10,024 bases of DNA, taken from contig JAEZZU010000279.1 in assembly GCA_023418355.1 (NCBI GenBank), forward strand, positions 1 through 10,024. The letters run 5' to 3'. Below, piece after piece: positions 1-7,100 of the stretch. The notes under the pieces are model-generated. The model was given only the letters and a program-made list of their open reading frames with translations, did no database searches and was not told the DNA's origin. The stretch comes from Pseudomonadota bacterium (GTDB lineage: Bacteria > Pseudomonadota > Gammaproteobacteria > Burkholderiales > Burkholderiaceae_C). A program made the position numbers and the translations under genes. Position 1 is the first letter of the stretch. Each line of letters opens with the position of its first letter.

Positions 1-169
1 GAGATAGGCACCATCCGAAAGCACGGTGACAAAGGCTTGTAGGATGCGCCCAAGGAATGCTTGCATGACTTCATGCGAGTTACGCATAAGAAGGCATCCG
101 CGATACGCAGGATTCTTGCGCGCCATGTCGTGCACCTGACAACGTTTACAAATTTCTGGAGGTCTACAC
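1..169. other. Leader region upstream of pntA, with a possible truncated gene end at the left edge
   Basis: No confident gene is seen here. A perfect dyad, GCATGA-CT-TCATGC, lies at 63-76. A weak promoter-like pair overlaps it: TTGCAT at 61-66 and CATAAG at 85-90, with an 18-nt spacer. This pair is poor against consensus and is only a candidate for pntA. The ribosome binding site of pntA (TGGAGGT, 157-163) closes the region. Two readings of the first bases are possible. A + frame is open from 1 to a TAG at 40-42, which could be the tail of an upstream gene. A - frame is open from an ATG at 87 (or 66) off the left edge, reading MQAFLGRILQAFVTVLSDG from 66, which could be the start of a divergent gene. 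Neither can be settled from so little sequence. Confidence 0.5.
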
Positions 170-1783
170 ATGACTGACGTCCCTCATTTCACGCCTCAAC
201 GCATTGGCGTGCCTCGGGAAACTTTTCCCCTGGAAAAGCGTGTCGCCACCGTGCCCGAGGTGGTGGAAAAACTGATCAAACTGGGTTTTGAAGTCGTCAT
301 CGAATCCGGTGCCGGCGAGGCTGCCCAGTTCAGCGACGACAGCTACCGCGCCGCAGGTGCCAGCGTCGTGGGCAGCGCTGCCGAGCTGTGGGCAGCCGCG
401 AACATCGTGCTCAAGGTGCGCGGCCCCAGCAGTGAAGAAATTGCGCTGATGCAGCCGGGCACCACCGTCATCAGCTTCATCTGGCCTGCGCAGAACGCCG
501 AGCTGATGCAGCAGCTGGCCGCCAAGCAATCCACCGTGCTGGCCATGGACTGCCTGCCCCGCACGCTCAGCCGCGCGCAGAAGATGGACGCATTGACCTC
601 CACCGCCGGTGTCTCGGGCTACCGCGCCGTGATTGAGGCAGCCAACGCCTTTGGCCGCTACTTCAATGGCCAGATCACCGCTGCAGGCAAGGTGCCCCCT
701 GCCAAGGTATTTGTGGCAGGTGCCGGTGTGGCCGGTCTGGCTGCCATTGGTACCGCCGCCAATCTGGGCGCCATCGTGCGTGCCAACGACACCCGCGCCG
801 AGGTGGCTGACCAGGTCAAGTCGCTGGGCGGTGAGTTCATCAAGGTGGACTATGACGAAGACGGCTCCGGCGGCGGTGGCTACGCCAAGGTCATGAGCGA
901 GGGCTTCCAGGCTGCGCAGCGCAAGATGTACGCCGAGCAGGCCAAGGAAGCAGACATCATCATCACCACCGCGCTGATCCCCGGCAAGCCTGCGCCCAAG
1001 CTGATCACCGAAGAGATGGTCAAGAGCATGAAGCCCGGCAGCGTGATCGTGGACATGGCGGGCGAGCAAGGCGGCAACTGCGAACTTACGGTGCGCGATC
1101 AGGCCGTGGTACGCCATGGCGTGACCATCATTGGCTATACCGACCTGCCCTCGCGCCTGGCCAAGCAGTCGTCCACGCTGTACGCCACCAACCTGCTGCG
1201 CCTGATGGAAGAGCTGTGCAAGGCCAAGGACGGCAAGGCTTTCGTGAACATGGAAGACGATGCCATCCGTGGCCTGACCGTCATCAAGGACGGCGCCATC
1301 ACCTGGCCTGCCCCTCCATTGAAGACCCAGCCAGCGCCTGCACCCAAGCCTGCGGCCGCAGCACCTGCCCCTGCCGAGAAAAAGTCGGCCCACGGCCACG
1401 GCAGCACCGGTCCGCTGCCCGCCAAGACGCTGGCCATCATCTTTGCCATCGCCGCCGTGGCGTTCTGGTTCGTCGGTGCCTATGCGCCTGAAGCCTTCCT
1501 CGGTCACTTCACCGTGTTCGTGCTGGCCTGCTTTATTGGCTACATGGTGGTGTGGAACGTCACGCCTGCGCTGCACACGCCTTTGATGAGCGTGACCAAT
1601 GCCATCTCCTCCATCATCGCCATCGGCGCGCTGGTGCAGATTGCCTCGCCAGCAGCGGGCACGGATGGCCGTCCTGACAGCCTGATCACCTGGCTGGCCT
1701 TCGCCGCCCTGATCCTGACTGCGATCAACATGTTCGGTGGCTTTGCCGTCACACGCCGCATGCTGGCCATGTTCCGCAAGTAA
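170..1783 (+). CDS. pntA: NAD(P) transhydrogenase subunit alpha (proton-translocating)
   Basis: This is the alpha subunit of the inner-membrane transhydrogenase, which moves hydride from NADH to NADP+ using the proton-motive force and so supplies NADPH. The 537-residue product is the fused form, as in E. coli (about 510 residues), not split into PntAA and PntAB. The N-terminal NAD(H)-binding domain I covers about 10-375. It contains the loop SRAQKMD (134-140), the Rossmann motif GAGVAG (184-189), and conserved stretches TTALIPGKPAP (266-276), GGNC (301-304) and GYTDLPSR (322-329). An Ala/Pro-rich linker (about 383-405) ending in HGHGS leads to about four membrane helices (about 418-530), including LGHFTVF and VWNVTPALHTPLMSVTNAIS. 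The start is fixed by a strong TGGAGGT seven bases upstream. pntB follows after 27 nt, so the two are an operon. One oddity is a residue that appears inserted near the nucleotide-binding loop (PRTLSRAQ rather than PRISRAQ). Identification is firm. Confidence 0.97.
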   Translation: MTDVPHFTPQRIGVPRETFPLEKRVATVPEVVEKLIKLGFEVVIESGAGEAAQFSDDSYRAAGASVVGSAAELWAAANIVLKVRGPSSEEIALMQPGTTVISFIWPAQNAELMQQLAAKQSTVLAMDCLPRTLSRAQKMDALTSTAGVSGYRAVIEAANAFGRYFNGQITAAGKVPPAKVFVAGAGVAGLAAIGTAANLGAIVRANDTRAEVADQVKSLGGEFIKVDYDEDGSGGGGYAKVMSEGFQAAQRKMYAEQAKEADIIITTALIPGKPAPKLITEEMVKSMKPGSVIVDMAGEQGGNCELTVRDQAVVRHGVTIIGYTDLPSRLAKQSSTLYATNLLRLMEELCKAKDGKAFVNMEDDAIRGLTVIKDGAITWPAPPLKTQPAPAPKPAAAAPAPAEKKSAHGHGSTGPLPAKTLAIIFAIAAVAFWFVGAYAPEAFLGHFTVFVLACFIGYMVVWNVTPALHTPLMSVTNAISSIIAIGALVQIASPAAGTDGRPDSLITWLAFAALILTAINMFGGFAVTRRMLAMFRK

Positions 1784-1810
1784 GAAGAACGATAAGAAGG
1801 AAGCATTTCA

Positions 1811-3220
<1,410 letters not shown>

Positions 3221-3244
3221 GCCTGACGCATCTGCTGCTCACAA

Positions 3245-3277
3245 AGCGCCTGAGGCTGCCAGCCCAGGCGCTTTTTT
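3245..3277 (+). terminator. Intrinsic terminator of pntAB, possibly shared with the convergent EAL gene
   Basis: An 8-bp stem, AGCGCCTG (3245-3252) with CAGGCGCT (3265-3272), is extended by GGCT/AGCC (3254-3257 with 3261-3264). It is followed by six T (3272-3277). It lies 24 nt after the pntB stop. On the minus strand the same hairpin sits just past the EAL gene stop (3285), but it is followed only by TTTG, so termination in that direction would be weaker. Confidence 0.92.
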
Positions 3278-3284
3278 CATGCCC

Positions 3285-4727
3285 TTAGGGGATAGTGACG
3301 GGCGACTTTCCCTCCACCGCACTGGAGGCAACACCCTCTGGGGAGGTCTGCAGGGAGGCAGGCAGATTGTGCTTGCGCACAAAGCTCACAAACTCCTGCA
3401 GCGGCAGGGGCTTGCTGTACAGATAGCCCTGAAAGCGCGGGCAGCCATGTTCCATCAGAAACGCCTGCTGCGCATCCTGCTCTATACCTTCGGCCACCAC
3501 AGTCAGCTGCATGCTCTGCGCCAGTCCCAGCAAGGTCTTCACAATGGCCGCACTGTTGTTGTCATGCGGCAGGTCGGAGACAAACGAGCGGTCGATCTTC
3601 AGCGTATGCAGGGGCAGCTGGCGCAGCCAGTTCAGCGATGAAAAGCCCGTGCCGAAATCATCGAGTGAAAAGCGCAGACCGCTGTTTTCAAGCAACTGCA
3701 TCTTGTGTTGCAGATCGTCCATGTTCAACGCCATCAGCGTCTCGGTCAGCTCCAGCTCCAGACGCCGGGGCTCTATGCCATGCTGCTGCACGGTGCGCAG
3801 CACATCAGAGGTAAAGCTGTCCTGCCGGAACTGGGTCTGGCTCACATTCACGGCCAGTTCCAGCTGTGCCATCACCGGGTCTTTCTGCCACTTTTTCAGC
3901 TGCAGACAAGCCTGCTCCAGCACCCACTGCCCCAGCGGGGCCATCAGACCATTGCGCTCGGCATGGTGAATGAAGACTGCAGGCATGAGCAGGCCATGCT
4001 GGGGATGCTGCCAGCGCAGCAGCACCTCGGCCCCCGTCACACGCATGCGCTGGTCCAGCTGGGGCTGAAAGTACAGCACGAACTCGTGCTTGCGCAGCGC
4101 CTGCTGGAGCTCATGGTCCACATCGGCATGCAGCTTGGCATCCGAGTGCAGCACATGCAGCAGCAAGATAAACAGCAGCATGGCTGCGCCACCATTCATC
4201 CACTTGCCAAACACGCGCAGGCTCTCGGGCAGGATCAATTCCGGAAACGGTGCCCAGGGCAGTATTTCCAGCACCAGGAAAAGGCTCAGACTCAGCACCG
4301 CCAGCCCTACGCTGAAGCCTGCGCGTGATTCCCGAAAAGCCATATACGCTGCCACGGCCAGCGGCAGCAGAAACAGGTGAATGCTGCGGCTGGCCTGCGC
4401 GGTTGGCGCATCAAATATCAGGGCCATGCTGCTGATCACGCCCATCATGGCCACAAAGATGAGTGCCCCCAGCCCACCCGCACGGTGGCGGGCCTGCAGG
4501 CCGAAAGACACCGTGGCACAGGCCTGCAGCAGCAAGATGGCACACATCACCAGCCACATGCCATTGAAGGCAAAAAAAACGCTCCATGCCAGGCATTGGA
4601 GCGTCAGAGCACAAGCGCCCAGCAGCAGCGCCCGCTGGGCACGGCGCTGCTCGACAGTAGCCAGATGCTCTGCGCGCCAGAACATGCGCAATGTCTCCAG
4701 CGGCTTGGCCAACATTGAGCGCTGCAT
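3285..4727 (-). CDS. Membrane-anchored EAL-domain protein, predicted c-di-GMP phosphodiesterase
   Basis: The product is predicted to hydrolyse the second messenger c-di-GMP to pGpG at the inner membrane, favouring motility over biofilm. It has 480 residues. The N-terminal part has about six hydrophobic segments (about 33-53, 56-77, 85-105, 115-131, 136-156, 179-193), an input region I do not recognise. The EAL domain covers about 207-450. Catalytic and metal-binding residues seem complete: Glu234 in EVLLRW, Asn294 in NVS, Glu326 in ELTET, Asp356-Asp357 in DDFGTG, Lys377 in LKID, Glu413 in AEGIE and Gln433 in QGY. This predicts an active enzyme. No GGDEF domain is present, so it is not a hybrid. 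The ATG at 4727 has a G-rich SD-like stretch (GGGGAGAGGGGG) directly upstream; an ATG four codons on is less likely. It is transcribed alone. A terminator-shaped hairpin with eight T lies inside the coding sequence at 4572-4604. The signal sensed is unknown. Confidence 0.92.
   Translation of the reverse strand: MQRSMLAKPLETLRMFWRAEHLATVEQRRAQRALLLGACALTLQCLAWSVFFAFNGMWLVMCAILLLQACATVSFGLQARHRAGGLGALIFVAMMGVISSMALIFDAPTAQASRSIHLFLLPLAVAAYMAFRESRAGFSVGLAVLSLSLFLVLEILPWAPFPELILPESLRVFGKWMNGGAAMLLFILLLHVLHSDAKLHADVDHELQQALRKHEFVLYFQPQLDQRMRVTGAEVLLRWQHPQHGLLMPAVFIHHAERNGLMAPLGQWVLEQACLQLKKWQKDPVMAQLELAVNVSQTQFRQDSFTSDVLRTVQQHGIEPRRLELELTETLMALNMDDLQHKMQLLENSGLRFSLDDFGTGFSSLNWLRQLPLHTLKIDRSFVSDLPHDNNSAAIVKTLLGLAQSMQLTVVAEGIEQDAQQAFLMEHGCPRFQGYLYSKPLPLQEFVSFVRKHNLPASLQTSPEGVASSAVEGKSPVTIP
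4572..4604 (-). terminator. Terminator-shaped hairpin inside the EAL gene
   Basis: On the coding strand of the EAL gene, about 120-155 nt after its start codon, ACGCTCCA (4604-4597) pairs perfectly with TGGAGCGT (4586-4579). The intervening bases ATGCC/GGCAT can extend the stem. A run of eight T (4579-4572) follows directly. In form this is a complete intrinsic terminator. It encodes part of the first membrane segment, and the T run supplies the codons GTT TTT TTT (Val50-Phe51-Phe52). Whether it terminates transcription in the cell is not known; translating ribosomes could prevent folding. Confidence 0.5.
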
Positions 4728-4765
4728 CCCCCTCTCCCCCTGTTTTTATTTCAAGATGTGTCCGG

Positions 4766-4794
4766 ATTCTGGGAAGGCGGGGCCAACAAATCAA
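4766..4794 (-). promoter_or_regulatory. Candidate sigma-70 promoter of the EAL gene
   Basis: Read on the minus strand, TTGATT (4794-4789) and CAGAAT (4771-4766) are separated by 17 nt, each matching four of six consensus bases. Transcription would begin near 4759, about 30 nt before the ATG at 4727. The match is modest, so this is a candidate only. Confidence 0.35.
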
Positions 4795-4920
4795 GCGTGG
4801 AATCCCAGAACATCCGCACAAAGCATGCGCCACGCCCAAGAATCTGTGGGTAATTCCTCAAAGGGATAACACCAGCAGCAGCCAAGCACCACTCAACCCG
4901 TCTGCCCCGGTGCAAGCCAC

Positions 4921-4944
4921 AAAAAAGGCTGCCCAAAGGCAGCC
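4921..4944 (-). terminator. Intrinsic terminator of the metQ-like gene
   Basis: On the minus strand, GGCTGCC (4944-4938) and GGCAGCC (4933-4927) form a 7-bp stem with a TTTG loop, followed by six T (4926-4921). It begins 25 nt after the stop of the binding-protein gene and separates it from the EAL gene downstream. The rest of the 242-nt gap (4728-4920) holds the candidate EAL promoter and no gene that I can see. Confidence 0.92.
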
Positions 4945-4969
4945 CATGCAAGCATGCAACCCGCTGCAA

Positions 4970-5806
4970 TTACTGCAGGAACGCGGGCTTCATGTAGCCC
5001 ACAAACTTGGTGTCCACCACTTTTTTGAACTCATCAGAGCGATAGGCAGCCGCCAGATCCTTGGCCCACTGGGTGTTTTCATTGCCGGTCTTCACGGCCA
5101 CCACGTTCAGGTACAGATCAGGCGTCTTTTCCAGCACCACGGCCTCTTCCAGCTTCAGGCCCGAAGAGATGGCAAAGTTGCCGTTCACCACCACGAAGTC
5201 CGCATCTTCGAGCACGCGGGGCAGCTGGGCTGCATCCAGCGGCAGGAACTTGAGCTTGTGCTTGTTTTCTGCCAGATCCAGCTCCGACACACGCGCTGGG
5301 TTCACGCCGGGCTTGAGTTTGACCCAGCCGGCCTGCTCCAGCACCAGCAGGGCACGCGCCAGATTGCTGGGGTCGTTGGGCAGTGCCACGCTAGCGCCTG
5401 TCTTCACACCATCCAGGGTCTTGTGCTTTTTGGAGTACACGCCCATGGGTGCCACGGGGCCTTGCACGATGGGTGTCAGTGCCAGCTTGCGGTCCTTGGT
5501 GAACTGGTCAAAGTAGGCGCGGTGCTGGAAGAAGTTGGCGTCCAGCGAGCCATCGCTCAGCGCCAGATTGGGCTGCACGTAGTCGTTGAACTCGATGAGC
5601 TTGACGGTATAGCCCTTGGCCTTGAGCTGGGGCACGATGCCTTCCTGCAGCAGGTCGTAGTTGGAACCAGCGGTCGCGCCGATCAGAAGATTTTTCTTGG
5701 CAGCGTCCTGCGCCATGGCGGGCGCAGACAGAACACCAGCCAAAGCCAGTACAGCAGTGACAACAGCGGCGCGGCGGCCAGACTGGAACGCGAAGCGAGC
5801 AGACAT
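4970..5806 (-). CDS. metQ: MetQ/NlpA-family ABC transporter substrate-binding protein
   Basis: This is the periplasmic binding component of a methionine-type ABC importer. The product has 278 residues. A signal peptide (1-32: RR, a hydrophobic stretch VVTAVLALAGVL, cleavage after AMA before QD) has no lipobox cysteine, so it should be a soluble periplasmic protein and not a lipoprotein like E. coli MetQ. Family hallmarks are FNDYVQPN (73-80), DANFFQH (89-95), ALPNDPSN (141-148), LPRVLEDADF (195-204) and Asn208. The start at 5806 is chosen because AGGAG lies five bases upstream and the signal peptide begins there. The longer frame to 5884 has no such site and no sensible N-terminus. No MetN ATPase or MetI permease is in the window, so its partners are elsewhere or it serves another role. 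It is divergent from the peptidase gene. The family is secure; methionine as ligand is inferred. Confidence 0.88.
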   Translation of the reverse strand: MSARFAFQSGRRAAVVTAVLALAGVLSAPAMAQDAAKKNLLIGATAGSNYDLLQEGIVPQLKAKGYTVKLIEFNDYVQPNLALSDGSLDANFFQHRAYFDQFTKDRKLALTPIVQGPVAPMGVYSKKHKTLDGVKTGASVALPNDPSNLARALLVLEQAGWVKLKPGVNPARVSELDLAENKHKLKFLPLDAAQLPRVLEDADFVVVNGNFAISSGLKLEEAVVLEKTPDLYLNVVAVKTGNENTQWAKDLAAAYRSDEFKKVVDTKFVGYMKPAFLQ

Positions 5807-5976
5807 GAAAACTCCTGAAAAAGTTGCTACGGCCATGCGCCACAATGGACAAAGTGGAAACCATCGCATGCCGTTTGTTGCCAATCAGTATGCGTGTATT
5901 CAGGGGCATCCTTAAATATTGTTTTCTCAGCTGTTTATTCCAAATCCAGATAAGAAAAAGTCAACAGAGGCAAGAA
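5807..5976. promoter_or_regulatory. Divergent promoter region between the metQ-like gene and the P1 peptidase gene
   Basis: These 170 nt must hold promoters for both genes. No convincing -35/-10 pair was found on either strand. A bulged inverted repeat, CGGCCATGCG (5830-5839) with CGCATGCCG (5865-5873), encloses CCAC/GTGG (5840-5843 with 5854-5857). If transcribed leftward it would lie in the metQ leader just before the ribosome binding site. The 5885-5976 part is AT-rich, as expected for promoters. No clear MetR-type TGAA-N5-TTCA site was seen. Confidence 0.5.
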
Positions 5977-6987
5977 ATGCATAAGCAATTGCTGGAGCAC
6001 AGCGGCCATATCGCACAGGTTCAGGGCATCTCCGTGGGCCATTTCACAGACACGCGCCGCCCCACGGGCTGCAGCGTGGTGCTGTGCCCGGAAGGCGCTG
6101 TCGCCGGTGTCGATGTACGGGGCGCAGCCCCCGGCACGCGCGAAACCGACCTGCTGCACCCCAGCAACCTCGTGCAGCAGGTGCATGGCGTGATGCTCTC
6201 GGGCGGCAGTGCCTGGGGGCTGGATGCCGCCACGGGCGCCGTGCGCTGGCTGGAAGAACAAGGCGCGGGGCTGGACATTGGCGTGGGCCGCATTCCGCTG
6301 GTGCCTGCTGCCGTGCTGTTTGACGTCAAGCTGGGCGATATGCGCATCCGCCCGGATGCCGCAGCAGGCTACGCCGCCTGCCAGGCCGCCTGCCAAGCAC
6401 GCCCTGCGGAAGGCACCGTGGGCGCCGGGGCCGGGGCTGTGATCGGCAAGATTTTTGGCTGGCACCGCGCCATGAAAGCGGGTATTGGCACAGCCAGCTT
6501 TACGGTGCATGGCGTGACCGTGGGCGCGCTCGTGGCCTGCAATGCGCTGGGCGATGTGTTCAACCCCTACACCGGCGCGCTGATTGCCGGCGCGCGCACG
6601 GCCGATGGCCTGCAGCTGCTCAACGCGCGTGATGCCCTGCTGCGCGGTGAAGAGCCACAGCCCATTCTGGCTGGCAGCAACACCACGATTGGCGTGGTCG
6701 CCACCGATGCCATCCTGACCAAGGCCCAGGCACACCGACTGGCGGTGACTGCACACGATGGTCTGGCCCGCGCCATCAACCCCGTGCACACCATGAGCGA
6801 TGGCGACACGCTGTTTGCGCTGGGCACCGGCCAGTCCTGCAAGACACTGGGCATGATGACGCTCTCCACACTCGCTGCCGAAGCGGTCGCCGTGGCTACG
6901 GCACGTGCCGTATTGCTAGCGCAGTCCGTAGTAGTTGCAGGCGAAGCACGCCTGCCCAGCTGGGCAGACTGGCAAGCAACTTCATAA
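5977..6987 (+). CDS. P1-family (S58, DmpA/NylC-like) self-processing aminopeptidase or amidase
   Basis: The product is an N-terminal-nucleophile hydrolase that is made as a precursor and cuts itself into two chains. Relatives include the aminopeptidase DmpA and the nylon-oligomer hydrolase NylC. It has 336 residues, within the family range. Conserved stretches include VRGAAPGTRETDLL (47-60), HGVMLSGGSAWGLDAA (70-85), GRIPLVPAAVLFD (104-116), GTVGAGAGAVIGK (146-158), NALGDVFNP (189-197), NTTIGVVATDA (235-245), AHDGLARAINPVHTMSDGDTLFAL (259-282, given here as a landmark) and the C-terminal MMTLSTLAAEAV. Self-cleavage is predicted between Asn235 and Thr236, freeing Thr236 as nucleophile, by analogy to the Asn-Thr site in NylC. 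The ATG at 5977 is chosen for the AGAGG six bases upstream and because homology begins soon after it. The frame extends to 5824 but that part looks non-coding. No signal peptide is seen, so it is probably cytoplasmic. The substrate is unknown. Confidence 0.9.
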   Translation: MHKQLLEHSGHIAQVQGISVGHFTDTRRPTGCSVVLCPEGAVAGVDVRGAAPGTRETDLLHPSNLVQQVHGVMLSGGSAWGLDAATGAVRWLEEQGAGLDIGVGRIPLVPAAVLFDVKLGDMRIRPDAAAGYAACQAACQARPAEGTVGAGAGAVIGKIFGWHRAMKAGIGTASFTVHGVTVGALVACNALGDVFNPYTGALIAGARTADGLQLLNARDALLRGEEPQPILAGSNTTIGVVATDAILTKAQAHRLAVTAHDGLARAINPVHTMSDGDTLFALGTGQSCKTLGMMTLSTLAAEAVAVATARAVLLAQSVVVAGEARLPSWADWQATS

Positions 6988-6991
6988 AAAA

Positions 6992-7069
6992 GAGCGGCTA
7001 GCGCAGATATTTGCTTGGTTTCCAATATTTTTCATACGGAAAACAAGCAATATCAAGCGCTAGCCGCTC
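6992..7069 (-). terminator. Long imperfect hairpin; probable terminator of the Bug/TctC gene and possible dispersed repeat
   Basis: A perfect 13-bp outer stem, GAGCGGCTAGCGC (6992-7004) with its complement (7057-7069), continues into an 11-bp inner stem. That inner stem is GATATT/GCTTG (7006-7017, bulged T7012) with CAAGCAATATC (7044-7054). It then continues into a short GTTTCC/GGAAAAC extension around a 14-nt loop. On the minus strand the outer stem is followed by six T (6991-6986), 32 nt past the Bug gene stop, so it fits an intrinsic terminator for that gene. On the + strand no T run follows. The length and the GCTAGCGC core resemble the intergenic repeat family I recall from Comamonadaceae genomes; that link is from memory. 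Confidence 0.8.
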
Positions 7070-7100
7070 CTGAATATGAAGCTTCAAGCTGCCAGCTGCA

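Noticed and set aside
164..1576. A 470-residue open frame on the minus strand opposite pntA
   Set aside because: Its composition is rich in His, Gly and Gln, as expected from the complement of GC-rich coding sequence. It has no recognisable domain, and pntA on the other strand is certain.
4691..5818. A 375-residue + strand frame opposite the metQ-like gene
   Set aside because: It crosses the EAL start, a terminator and the whole metQ frame, and shows no domain.
5807..5884. Longer N-terminus for the metQ-like protein starting at 5884
   Set aside because: The internal ATG at 5806 has a good AGGAG site and opens a standard signal peptide. The extra 26 residues have neither.
5824..5976. Longer N-terminus for the P1 peptidase starting at 5824
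   Set aside because: The extension covers the divergent promoter region and is unlike the family. The ATG at 5977 has AGAGG properly spaced.
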